Shown: positions 34,803-43,188 of the stretch, piece after piece
Layout of the letters: the number at the start of each line of letters is the position of its first letter
Numbering within the stretch: the first letter of the stretch is position 1
Translations under genes and position numbers: made by a program
Assembly (NCBI RefSeq): GCF_900101835.1
Contig: NZ_FNAF01000004.1
Location: forward strand, 159,602-223,601
Direction of reading: 5' to 3'
Length of the DNA stretch: 64,000 bases
Origin: Peptococcus niger
Lineage (GTDB): Bacteria > Bacillota > Peptococcia > Peptococcales > Peptococcaceae
The notes under the pieces: generated by a model
Told to the model about the DNA's origin: nothing
What the model saw: only the letters and a program-made list of their open reading frames with translations
Database searches by the model: none

Positions 34803-35167
34803 TATGCAGCACTCCCTGTATCAATATTTGCTGGTCGCACATTGGTATCATATATTTGAGAAGGCTTTTGACAGATTAAGCTTTTTGTGGAGTCAGGACT
34901 AAGATATGAAAAATTAGTATGATTTTTCTCTAAAGAGAACTGAACATCTGAATCTATATATGCCGTAACGCCTTCAACGAAATCTTGGGCGTAAAAGTCT
35001 TCTTCTAGTTCAGGTGGTTTGAGGGCGGAAAGAGATAGGACTTCATCAATCCTTGCAATTAGCTCGCCGCTACTATCAAAAAAGCCGGGTGTATTTGAGT
35101 CGAATTCCACTGTATACCCATAGTTAGCCATATATTCTATAAAGGCTTTCTTATCTAATTCATTCAT
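34802..35167 (-). CDS. Putative antitoxin (CmdA-like)
   Basis: 121 residues, acidic. An N-terminal helical part (DKKAFIEYMANYGYTVEFDS) and a likely disordered C-terminal 40 residues (from about 85, SYLSPDSTKSLICQKPSQ onward), the sort of tail that a SecB-like chaperone recognises in TAC systems. It overlaps the toxin gene by eight bases and touches the chaperone gene. Assigned as antitoxin by position; no independent motif. Confidence 0.55.
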   Translation of the reverse strand: MNELDKKAFIEYMANYGYTVEFDSNTPGFFDSSGELIARIDEVLSLSALKPPELEEDFYAQDFVEGVTAYIDSDVQFSLEKNHTNFSYLSPDSTKSLICQKPSQIYDTNVRPANIDTGSAA

Positions 35168-35762
35168 AATATACCTCTCCTAAGTTCTCTGTGATTTTAT
35201 ATATTCGCAATTCTGAGAAGTCAATAACACTTTGGTTAAATATAGCAAGCTGACAACCATTGTTTCTCAAATATAAATCACTTTCAGGAGAAATATCATA
35301 ATTGATATTTTCATAGGTGATTTTTGTGTTGGAGAAAGTATACTTAATTGCTTTATAATCTCTTCGTTCTATAAAAAAATTTAAAACTCTAGTTCGATAT
35401 TTCTCATGATCCTCAGAATCATCTTGACGGATTACTTTTGTATTATGTAAGTCTTTAAAGAACTTATCAATACGTATACGATCTCTCTCAATATCTAAAT
35501 TCAAAAGCTCTTTCTTTAAAAGTTGAATATAGCATCTTATATAAGCTACCTGTTGTTTTTTGTACTTTTTTGCGTTAGCTTGTTTGGCCCACCAAATTGC
35601 TTTATCGGGATCATCTATAAAGAAATATACCCCGTTTCCTAGCCAATGATAAGGGTTATCTTTGCATATAAACTTTTTCTCTTGTTTTATCTTTTTTGCA
35701 TTTTCAGCAAGCGTTCCATGATAACCCCAGAAGGTTAGAATTAACTCATCTTCACGTTCCAT
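35160..35762 (-). CDS. ADP-ribosyltransferase-type toxin (CmdT-like)
   Basis: 200 residues, first gene of the three-gene operon. ART/PARP-like landmarks: H15 in WGYHGT, Y46 in GNGVYFF (NAD-binding strand), WWAKQA after it, and a third-motif strand near Q171 (CQLAIFNQSVID). The order toxin, small acidic protein, SecB-like chaperone matches CmdTAC, an anti-phage system in which CmdT ADP-ribosylates mRNA and blocks translation. The exact target of this homologue is unknown; related ART toxins modify protein or DNA. Confidence 0.75.
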   Translation of the reverse strand: MEREDELILTFWGYHGTLAENAKKIKQEKKFICKDNPYHWLGNGVYFFIDDPDKAIWWAKQANAKKYKKQQVAYIRCYIQLLKKELLNLDIERDRIRIDKFFKDLHNTKVIRQDDSEDHEKYRTRVLNFFIERRDYKAIKYTFSNTKITYENINYDISPESDLYLRNNGCQLAIFNQSVIDFSELRIYKITENLGEVYYE

Positions 35763-35945
35763 GTGATCACCTATAGGCCTTTTTGTTTTGAAACAATGGG
35801 TTGCTTTTACTATAGTCTATTTTAGAATACCATGTTTTGTGTGTGAAATAAAGTCAAAAGAAGTCTTGTACCTGAATGCACCCTGGACTCTGTTGATATG
35901 ATTATAGCATAGAGATAAGAAGGGCTGCTAGTGGTAAGGAAGATG

Positions 35946-36038
35946 ATGGATGTCCTTATGCAGATTGCAGAGTCTCAAGAATTATACAATCATGTATATG
36001 TAGATATTGCAGATGATGGAGGACTGATTATTGATTGA
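35946..36038 (+). CDS. Tiny ORF before MazF-like gene
   Basis: AAGGA precedes ATG 35946 by five bases and the frame encodes MDVLMQIAESQELYNHVYVD plus ten acidic residues. Its stop overlaps the start of the next gene and contains that gene's GGAGG. At 30 residues it is short for an antitoxin; it may be a truncated one or a coupling leader. Confidence 0.35.
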   Translation: MDVLMQIAESQELYNHVYVDIADDGGLIID

Positions 36039-36456
36039 GGCTAGAGATGTGATTCGGATGCGGGTCCCTTTCCCCGGTATTGACTCACGGCTTTCTAGGC
36101 AGTCTCACATGTACATTTGTCAGATTAAAAAGGCAAATACGCATGGGTTCTTGAAGTGTCAAACTTTAAAGCCATATATGTTGGGCAAACAAAATCCAAT
36201 GAAAAATTTCCATGATGAAGAAGCGGATGTAAATAGAAATCCCTTTGTGCGGACTACTAGGATTGATTGTGATCGTGTCTTTTCAACAAAAGCCATTGAA
36301 TATAGTGAGAAAATGAGGACTACCAACCGGAAAGACATCTGTATTGATTTCTTTCAAATTTTGCAGAATAAGATTGTAAATATAACTTCGAACAGTATTC
36401 AAGTCAACGAAGATGAACTCTTGAGAATAAACCCTCTAGCTACAAAAATTAAGTAG
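36031..36456 (+). CDS. MazF/PemK-like protein
   Basis: 141 residues from TTG 36031, with GGAGG at 36018-36022. The start EARDVIRMRVPFPGIDSRLS followed by HMYICQI matches the first strands of MazF/PemK mRNA interferases (G-D-V-I-x-x-x-F-P plus a conserved hydrophobic strand). The later part, including CDRVFSTKAI, resembles the MazF-like pattern in which substrate-contact loops are followed by a C-terminal helix. It forms a tight pair with the tiny upstream ORF and ends before a terminator. Activity is uncertain. Confidence 0.55.
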   Translation: MIEARDVIRMRVPFPGIDSRLSRQSHMYICQIKKANTHGFLKCQTLKPYMLGKQNPMKNFHDEEADVNRNPFVRTTRIDCDRVFSTKAIEYSEKMRTTNRKDICIDFFQILQNKIVNITSNSIQVNEDELLRINPLATKIK

Positions 36457-36472
36457 ACTTTCATAAAAAATT

Positions 36473-36503
36473 AGAGCTGCCTCCTAGAGAAGCAGCTCTT
36501 TTT
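36473..36503 (+). terminator. Rho-independent terminator
   Basis: AGAGCTGC ... GCAGCTCT followed by T residues, 16 bases after the MazF-like gene. Confidence 0.85.
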
Positions 36504-36607
36504 CTATTTTCTTCGGAATAGTAGAATATCGTGGAAAGTTGGGTTTCCCTGAAATTAAGTGTGGGGGGGCAGATAAGCTCATTTTTTCTAAAAATGCTGC
36601 GCCAATG

Positions 36608-36636
36608 TTGATGTTAAAAGATGAACATGGTAATAT
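36608..36636 (+). promoter_or_regulatory. Promoter of the conjugation operon
   Basis: TTGATG (36608-36613), 17 bases ending CATGG, TAATAT (36631-36636). It precedes the first secretion-system gene by about 195 bases. Its last 18 bases are identical to a promoter at 20526-20554. The 5' leader (36640-36831) holds no clear ORF; it has a GC-rich hairpin-prone part near 36750-36800. Confidence 0.7.
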
Positions 36637-36831
36637 AGTATTGGTAGCTGGATACAAATAATTAGGTATCTTTGGATTAAAGCAGAAAAATTCAGCTCAA
36701 GAGTTTACTTTAAATAAAAAACGTTGCAAAATGTTTTCTGCTTAAAGGAGATGCTGACGCATCCAGCTGCCTTTGTAAAGGCTCGTGCTTTTTAGCGGGC
36801 CATAAATATTTAATAAAGGAGTGTGAGTAAA

Positions 36832-37260
36832 ATGTCGAATGTTAAGAAAGTGTGCGGTAGTTTATTAGCGAACCAAAAAGCGATGATTTTCCTCCAGTGT
36901 GCCTTAATTGGTGCTTTGGTGTTGGGGATTGGGCTGCTTTTACCGGATTGTGCTCTTGCTGCCGGGGATCCCGGTACAGCTATCCAGACCGGGGTAAAAA
37001 AAGGGTCTGGAGCTATCTGGAAGATTATGACCGCTGTTGTTGTTCCAATTGCAGCAGTCCTCTTCGCTTGGAATGTCTTCCGGGCTATTTTCGGTGGCGA
37101 GCGAGGCATGGAATCTGCTAAGCGAAATATTTTTACGATTATTGTCGTGATTGCACTGGTTCTTTTGGCCCCAGTTATCGTTAAGCAGATTGGTGGCTGG
37201 TTTGGCAAAGGAGAAGACGGGGGCGTATTTGGATGCTTAATGCCGTTACTAATGATGTAA
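36832..37260 (+). CDS. TrbC/VirB2-like pilin-type protein
   Basis: About 142 residues from ATG 36832 (AAAGGAG upstream; GTG 36823 is too close). A signal sequence ending LLPDCALAAGD is followed by two membrane spans (IMTAVVVPIAAVLFAWNVF and IFTIIVVIALVLLAPVIV), the arrangement of TrbC/VirB2 subunits. First gene of the conjugation operon, overlapping the next by 28 bases. In Gram-positive systems such proteins probably form a membrane or surface part of the channel. Confidence 0.75.
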   Translation: MSNVKKVCGSLLANQKAMIFLQCALIGALVLGIGLLLPDCALAAGDPGTAIQTGVKKGSGAIWKIMTAVVVPIAAVLFAWNVFRAIFGGERGMESAKRNIFTIIVVIALVLLAPVIVKQIGGWFGKGEDGGVFGCLMPLLMM

Positions 37261-37796
37261 TTTGCGTAAGAAGAGCCAGAGCTCTTTTTTGCCTTAGTCT
37301 TGCATTACTTGCTGTTGCTTTTTTTATTCTGCCGGATATCGCCTTTGCTGATAGTTTTTCCGGTAAAGCTGAGAGTGATGTTGTCTATAACCTAACAAGT
37401 TACAAAAAAATCATAGAGGACGTTTATCATATCGCTTTTGTCATTCTAATCCCAGTTGCAAGTGTTTCATTTGCAGCTGCCGCCTTCATGATGTTCGCCG
37501 GTGATGAGCGGTCTGTCGCTAAAGGGAAGAAACAGGCTATCATTACTCTTTTTGCCGTTGCCGCCTTCTTGCTTTTACCAGCTGCGCTAAATTTCGGTGT
37601 GAATAGTGGCAAGAATCAAGGCTGGACACCTCAAATTGGTAACCACGAGAAGTGGACTAAGGAGCATATGCCGGATTTTTCTACAGAAAAAGCAGATAAA
37701 GGCGAAGGAGGCAAGTCTTCAAAAAAAGGCGATGCTGCAAAGAAACACTCTAATGGTAGTACTGGTGATAAAGGATCGAGCGGGGGGACGAGGTGA
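37233..37796 (+). CDS. Second TrbC/VirB2-like protein
   Basis: 187 residues from ATG 37233. A signal peptide (LFCLSLALLAVAFFILPDIA) and two further spans (VYHIAFVILIPVASVSFAAA, AIITLFAVAAFLLLPAALNF) match its neighbour's layout, with a charged basic C-terminal tail of about 60 residues (KGEGGKSSKKGDAAKKHS). Likely a diverged paralogue of the preceding protein with an added tail. Confidence 0.7.
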   Translation: MLNAVTNDVICVRRARALFCLSLALLAVAFFILPDIAFADSFSGKAESDVVYNLTSYKKIIEDVYHIAFVILIPVASVSFAAAAFMMFAGDERSVAKGKKQAIITLFAVAAFLLLPAALNFGVNSGKNQGWTPQIGNHEKWTKEHMPDFSTEKADKGEGGKSSKKGDAAKKHSNGSTGDKGSSGGTR

Positions 37797-37802
37797 TAAT
37801 TT

Positions 37803-39971
37803 GTGCTGAATACAATACTTTCATGGATTGCTGAAGCCATCAGTGAATTGCTTGGTGCAATCATCAAGGCCTTCCTGGGTATTATGCAAGTTAATCTTGC
37901 TACCATTGCTGGATTTTTTCCGGGGCTTGTTACCGGTTACCGAATGTTTCAAGCTATAGCTATCGGCTTAACCCTAACTATTGCTGTTTGGCAACTATTT
38001 AAGTTTTTCGGTGGACAGCTCACAGAAGTTAAAGATACTCCTGTTCGTATTCTCATCCGAACGGCTATTGCCGGATGGCTCATCTTCTTTGGTGGCTATT
38101 TTATAGAGATGGCCGTTAATATTGCGCAGATTCCCTATGAAGCCTTTAGCGATATGAAGTCTATTAATGGTGTTACAGCCGCATTTAGCTATGAAGAGTT
38201 TGATGTTCTGAAACTCTTTGGCCCAACGGTGGCATTAGGAGCCTCGGGGTCCATTCTCGCCTACCTTTTCTTAGTATTTTTAGTGGGCTGGAACCTGCTA
38301 AAGCTTATGTTAGAAGTTGTGGAGCGCTATCTCATGGTGGCTGTCCTAGCTTTTGCAGCCCCACTTTTTTACCCAACAATGGCTTCTCAAGCCACTTCTA
38401 ATATATTTAGGAAATTTCTGGGAATGTTCTTTGGACAGTGTGCTCTTTTGTCTATTTCGGCTTGGATGCTCAAAGTTATTCTTTCAGGATTTGCAGCCAT
38501 TACCTCATCTACTGAGGGGGTAATTTTCCATATTATCTTTATGCTGGCCATGTGTAAGATTGCTCAGCGTGTAGATACTTATATGCAAACCCTAGGTATT
38601 GGTGTGGCGACAACCGGTGAAAACATTTTAGATGATGTTATTGCTGGCGGCCGCATGATTCGTGGCTTAGGAGGTAGTCGCTCCGGTGGCGGTGCTAAAG
38701 AAACCCTTGGCGCTAATACGGGCGGTAAACTATCTCGCTTCGGCGGTGCCTTTGGGGCTGCTTCTGTAGCTACACAAGGGATATTACAACGCAATGCACA
38801 AGGTCAGGGTTTCTTGAAAACCTTTAATCCCAAACAGATTGGCAAGGATGCCTTAGATGGCACGAAAATTGTACCAGCAGCTAAAGTTGGGATAGCAGGA
38901 GCTAAGGTGGCCGAGAACAGTGTGGTCAAAGGCTTTAGTAAGTCTGCATCCAAGGGTATAGGAGATGCGCCTTTCGCCGGAAAATTTGATATGACAGATG
39001 CCTATAGAGAAAAAGCGGAAGACTCTGCTGGGGCTGGTCAAGAAGGTCAATCCGGCAATAATCAAGGCGCTCAGAATGCAGTCAGCCTTGAACAGGCTCA
39101 AACTGAGGGATTGCAAGTTGAAGAAGGCAAGACGGCTGAAAACGGACAGCCTGCTAAACAGGTGCCTAAAGACGCTGGTATTCAAAAAAACCAAGACGGC
39201 GCTACTCAACTGAACAAAGCGGCTCAAGATGCCGGACTTTCTTGGGATAATAATCATAAGAGTAAGGCTGAGGGCGAAAAGATTAATCAAATTAAGGGTA
39301 GCAATGAATCTGTCGGTGGCTTTATGGCAGCCCGTATTAATGCCGGGGACAATCCGGAAGACTTGCAGGCTGCTTTAAAAGAAACGGCTGCTAATGGTTC
39401 ACCGGTTGCTGCTGAAAAAGCTTTAATGCAACCGAATTATGAGCTTTCCGGTAACGATGAGGTTATGAGTGGACTACTGGAAAATTCTTTTGATACTAAG
39501 GAAATTATTCCGGACGCAGGGTCAGGAGGCAGTACTAGTAACGTCTCGGCCTCTAACAACCCGGGAGACGGCGTGGAAGGGGCAAGACAGGTTACCTTTG
39601 ATTATACAGACGCTAATGGTAATACATCTACTTATGAGGTCTTAAATAGCGCTGCTACTCAAAGAATAAATAGTGAGGGTAAGCAAGTTAAGAAGGATGA
39701 GTATAGTGTTCCGGGCGCATTAAAACAAATTCAATCAAAAGGTTCGGGCCAAATTTACTATGCACGCCAGGTGGATGTAGGGCAGACTCAAATAGGTGCA
39801 AGTAACTCCGGTGGTACGAGAACAGTACAAACATCTAGAGCCCCACAAATTAAACAAATAACCAATCAGACCAATATGCCAACCCCAAAGACCTTCAGAC
39901 AGTCTATCCAAAAACCAAACAATAAAAATAAACCGATTACTCCCAACGGGAAAAGACCCGGTAAAAAGTAA
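37803..39971 (+). CDS. VirB6/TrbL-like polytopic channel protein
   Basis: 722 residues from GTG 37803. The N-terminal 265 residues contain six or more spans (LLGAIIKAFLGIMQVNLATI, ILAYLFLVFLVGWNLLKLML, YLMVAVLAFAAPLFYPTMAS), as in VirB6/TrbL inner-membrane proteins. The remaining 450 residues are soluble, rich in Gly, Ala, Gln and Ser, with a structured patch near 570-660. VirB6 proteins line the DNA path. Place in the operon and topology support this. Confidence 0.8.
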   Translation: MLNTILSWIAEAISELLGAIIKAFLGIMQVNLATIAGFFPGLVTGYRMFQAIAIGLTLTIAVWQLFKFFGGQLTEVKDTPVRILIRTAIAGWLIFFGGYFIEMAVNIAQIPYEAFSDMKSINGVTAAFSYEEFDVLKLFGPTVALGASGSILAYLFLVFLVGWNLLKLMLEVVERYLMVAVLAFAAPLFYPTMASQATSNIFRKFLGMFFGQCALLSISAWMLKVILSGFAAITSSTEGVIFHIIFMLAMCKIAQRVDTYMQTLGIGVATTGENILDDVIAGGRMIRGLGGSRSGGGAKETLGANTGGKLSRFGGAFGAASVATQGILQRNAQGQGFLKTFNPKQIGKDALDGTKIVPAAKVGIAGAKVAENSVVKGFSKSASKGIGDAPFAGKFDMTDAYREKAEDSAGAGQEGQSGNNQGAQNAVSLEQAQTEGLQVEEGKTAENGQPAKQVPKDAGIQKNQDGATQLNKAAQDAGLSWDNNHKSKAEGEKINQIKGSNESVGGFMAARINAGDNPEDLQAALKETAANGSPVAAEKALMQPNYELSGNDEVMSGLLENSFDTKEIIPDAGSGGSTSNVSASNNPGDGVEGARQVTFDYTDANGNTSTYEVLNSAATQRINSEGKQVKKDEYSVPGALKQIQSKGSGQIYYARQVDVGQTQIGASNSGGTRTVQTSRAPQIKQITNQTNMPTPKTFRQSIQKPNNKNKPITPNGKRPGKK

Positions 39972-39990
39972 TGCTACTAAACCGCTAATA

Positions 39991-40019
39991 AGCCGGAGCC
40001 TAAGCGCTTCGGCTTTTTT
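39991..40019 (+). terminator. Terminator inside the conjugation operon
   Basis: AGCCGGAGC ... GCTTCGGCT and a T run, between the VirB6-like and CHAP genes. It may lower, not stop, downstream transcription since no new promoter was seen before 40035. Confidence 0.75.
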
Positions 40020-40034
40020 CAAAGGAGGTGTGAT

Positions 40035-41765
40035 ATGTCTCAGCAAGATCAAAATTTGGCGGATTCCACAAGAGAAGATGCCAGACAGGTAAAAGGCGCT
40101 GTCAATATGGGAAAGAATACCGCTAAGGGTGCAAAAAAACTTTTCGGCGCTCAAAAGGCAGGGCAGGCCGCTCTTAGTAAAGGGGCAGGTGCTCTTGGTG
40201 GCCCTTTGGGTATTTTTCTTACCAGCAAGACGGCTAGAAAGGCAATAGCCTTTGCTTTAGCTTGCTTTCTAGCCCTTATCGTTCTCTTTTTGTATGCTCT
40301 TCCTAGCTCGGGTTATGAAGCTGCTCAGTCTTACTTTGAAGTCTATGCCGAAGAATATCAGGCACAGGTTTACAGTAGTACCGGGAACGTAAAAATAGCA
40401 AAAATAACAGAGGGTGTTAAAATGGGGGCTACTATAGCAAAGGACATTTTTTCCAAGGCTCTTCAGGGTAACGATGATAAAGTAGACCCACAGAGTAAGG
40501 ACGGTCTAGAGTTGCAAGTTGCCTACAATGAAAAAGCTCAAAAAGATACTTTGAAGAAAAAGATGGAGGTCTGCCGAAAAAAGGTGGATAAACGAGGAGA
40601 TGATATTAAAGAAGCTATAGACAATCATGAAGGCGCCATTAAGGAGACGATCAAAAGCAAGGTATCTGAAAAAGGGAATTATGATGAAATCAATGTCAAC
40701 CTAAACGTCAACAAGTACAACTTATCAGATATTGGTTCTGCTGCTGTTTGTGGCCTTTATATGGTTGGTGAGGCGGGCTCTTTAGAACAGGTTCGCCTTT
40801 CATCTCTAGCCAAGTGGCTTGGCTATTATGGAGAAGAGAGCGAGCAAAAGCGCACAACCTCTTTTGATGTTTATGGCGTGCCTTGTAAAGTGAAAACTTG
40901 GAGTGGGACCTACCTGCCTGAATATCTTTTAGAACAGAAGAAGCAGGAAAAATACACGTACAGAAACTATTTCCGAGAAAAGAATAAGGGCTTGCCTAAA
41001 AAAGAACGCAAATACACCATGATTAATTACGCCGCTCTTTCAGGTGCAGCCACAGATCTTATTGTAAAAGTAAAGGTGCCTAAACCGGAAGAGTGGGATA
41101 TTACTACTTATGCAGTCACAGATGATGAAGGCAACAGTAAAACTGTTGCTGAAGTTAACGTCAACATAGACGTAACGCCAAGAGAATTGCCGGAGATTGC
41201 AGACCTCATGGGTCTCTGGATTGGCCACTTAAAAGAAGATCAGACAGAGATGATTTCTAAACTTAGCGTTAACATGGTTGGTTCATCCGGCTTTGGCATG
41301 GATATGGGTGAATATGGTTTCCTTTCCGGGGAGTGTATCCCTAGCGTTGTTAAGGGCTATGATCCGCTTAACAGAGGGGGCGCTTTACAGTGTACAGCCC
41401 ACGTCTTTAACCGAGTCTATCAAGTGACAGGGAAATCCATCAACTTGGTAATGGGTAACGGTGGCGAGTGGGCCGCTCATGCGGCATCATATGGCATGAA
41501 GGTAAACCGGTCTCATCCCTTTCCGGGTGCAGCTATGTGTATGCCAGGGGAAGTAGCCGTATATACAGCCGGTGGCTCCTACGTTAATCCGGGTCGTTAT
41601 GGTCACGTTGCTTTTGTTGAAAAAGTAGATGATGACGGCAACGTTTACACTACGGAATGGTGGGGGTCTCAAGCCAATGGAGTTATCCACTACGAAAAAT
41701 ATACACCTCAAGAAGCCGCTAAGTGCTACTACATTGATGTAATTGATTATGTAAACAATAGGTAG
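40035..41765 (+). CDS. Membrane-anchored CHAP-domain cell-wall hydrolase
   Basis: 576 residues after AAGGAGGTG. One span (AIAFALACFLALIVLFLYAL, about 73-92) anchors a long extracellular region: a helical stalk to about 220 and a C-terminal CHAP amidase domain (about 450-560; GGALQCTAHVFNRVYQVTGK with the catalytic Cys, and GRYGHVAFVEKV with the His). It opens the peptidoglycan for the conjugation apparatus. The next gene encodes another wall hydrolase. Confidence 0.85.
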   Translation: MSQQDQNLADSTREDARQVKGAVNMGKNTAKGAKKLFGAQKAGQAALSKGAGALGGPLGIFLTSKTARKAIAFALACFLALIVLFLYALPSSGYEAAQSYFEVYAEEYQAQVYSSTGNVKIAKITEGVKMGATIAKDIFSKALQGNDDKVDPQSKDGLELQVAYNEKAQKDTLKKKMEVCRKKVDKRGDDIKEAIDNHEGAIKETIKSKVSEKGNYDEINVNLNVNKYNLSDIGSAAVCGLYMVGEAGSLEQVRLSSLAKWLGYYGEESEQKRTTSFDVYGVPCKVKTWSGTYLPEYLLEQKKQEKYTYRNYFREKNKGLPKKERKYTMINYAALSGAATDLIVKVKVPKPEEWDITTYAVTDDEGNSKTVAEVNVNIDVTPRELPEIADLMGLWIGHLKEDQTEMISKLSVNMVGSSGFGMDMGEYGFLSGECIPSVVKGYDPLNRGGALQCTAHVFNRVYQVTGKSINLVMGNGGEWAAHAASYGMKVNRSHPFPGAAMCMPGEVAVYTAGGSYVNPGRYGHVAFVEKVDDDGNVYTTEWWGSQANGVIHYEKYTPQEAAKCYYIDVIDYVNNR

Positions 41766-41774
41766 GTGATTGCT

Positions 41775-43184
41775 TTGAAAAAAATAATTTGCTCTTGCCT
41801 GATTGTCTTTTGCTGCCTTAGCCCTTTGGCTGAGACAGCTTATGCCACAGAAATTGGGCCTACAGGTGTCAACGCTTCTTCAGCCAAAGAGAATAAAGGG
41901 CAGGTGCCTGATAAAAAGGATTCTAAATCAATTGAGAATGCAGATAAAAAGAAAAAGCCAGCTATGAAACCAGAAGAAGCCTCAATCTCTAAAAGACTTA
42001 ATGTAACCGGCAAGATGGAACAGGCTTTTAATGAGGACCCGGATGTTCTCAAGGAAGCTAACGAAACCGCCTACGGCTGGGAAGACGATTTAAGTAAAAT
42101 CCGCTATTGGAAAACAGAGATAGGCGGAAAAGAGTTAGTGGATTTTAAGCGTCAAGCCGGTTGGCAGGAAGAGTTCTTGGGGGATATGATAGAAATCACC
42201 AGTGAACACCTAGGACTGCAAGGTAGTGGCCGAGCTGGGAATAAGAAGGCCGGTGCTGAAGAAGTGGCTAGTTTAGCTGCTGGGGAAGTGGGAACAAAAG
42301 AGGAACCGCCCGGAAGCGGTATAAATAAGTACACCACTTGGTTCTTCGGAAAAGAAGTAAAGGAAAAGAAACCTTGGTCTACCATCTTTGTAAGTTACAT
42401 CATGAATAAAGCAAAGTTAGATTCCGGTGGATTTTGGAAGAAAACGGCGAGTAAAGCGGCTGCTTACCAGAACTTGACCGGCACTCTAGGTTTCAAGGCC
42501 TATAGCCTTTCTGAGCTTGAAAATTACGGTGGGGCCAGCTATAAAGCTAAGAAGGGAGATCTGTTTTTCTTTGGTGACCATATTGGCATCGTTGCCGGTA
42601 GCGGTGGAAGCGATTTAGAAATCGTTGTCGGTGATTATGAGGGCGAAGTAAAAAAGCTCACCATCAAGAAAGAGGATAAGGAATTTGCAGACGGTAAATT
42701 GGTTGCCATGGAATACCCCAAGTCTAATTATACCGATGGGGATAAGGAGCAAAATAAAGAAACAGTATTCCGCTTCTTAACTGATGAAATGGGTTATTCA
42801 GCAGCTGCCGCTTGTGGTGTCATGGCAAATATACAGCACGAGAGCGGTTTTACACCGGACATTAATGAGTACTCAGGCGGTGGTGGTTATGGCCTTTGCC
42901 AGTGGACAGGGCCTAGACGTACAAGTCTTGTCAACTGGTGCAAGAATAATGGCTATTCAGAGAAAACTTTAGAAGGTCAGCTCTGGTACCTAAAACATGA
43001 AACTGAAGGCACTTACGGTAAAATAAACGACTATATGCTTCGTATTCCCAACACTGATGCCGGTGCCTATGAGGCAGGAAGGTATTGGTGTAAAGAATGG
43101 GAACGCCCGGCAGACAGCTTTGGTCAACCTCGTTCGAGGGGACACATGGCTAAAACAAAGCTTTGGCCGGTATTTGGAAGGTGA
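41775..43184 (+). CDS. Secreted CHAP-like/phage-lysozyme protein
   Basis: About 469 residues. TTG 41775 has an AGGTGATT site; GTG 41766 is the alternative. Signal peptide (IICSCLIVFCCLSPLAETAY), a charged linker, a CHAP/NlpC-like domain (about 165-300; KPWSTIFVSYIMNKAKL, KKGDLFFFGDHIGIVAG, with the usual catalytic Cys position not evident), and a Phage_lysozyme2 domain (about 325-472; ACGVMANIQHESGFTPDINE with the catalytic Glu, GGYGLCQWTG). The paired domains are typical of TcpG/CwlT-type conjugation hydrolases. Confidence 0.85.
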   Translation: MKKIICSCLIVFCCLSPLAETAYATEIGPTGVNASSAKENKGQVPDKKDSKSIENADKKKKPAMKPEEASISKRLNVTGKMEQAFNEDPDVLKEANETAYGWEDDLSKIRYWKTEIGGKELVDFKRQAGWQEEFLGDMIEITSEHLGLQGSGRAGNKKAGAEEVASLAAGEVGTKEEPPGSGINKYTTWFFGKEVKEKKPWSTIFVSYIMNKAKLDSGGFWKKTASKAAAYQNLTGTLGFKAYSLSELENYGGASYKAKKGDLFFFGDHIGIVAGSGGSDLEIVVGDYEGEVKKLTIKKEDKEFADGKLVAMEYPKSNYTDGDKEQNKETVFRFLTDEMGYSAAAACGVMANIQHESGFTPDINEYSGGGGYGLCQWTGPRRTSLVNWCKNNGYSEKTLEGQLWYLKHETEGTYGKINDYMLRIPNTDAGAYEAGRYWCKEWERPADSFGQPRSRGHMAKTKLWPVFGR

Positions 43185-43188
43185 GACA

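Noticed and set aside
36520..36661. Open frame ending in MLMLKDEHGNIVLVAGYK
   Set aside because: The codons read plausibly, but there is no start or ribosome site, and the same bases form the -35/-10 promoter shared with 20526. Possibly a gene remnant that now serves as promoter; not annotated as coding.
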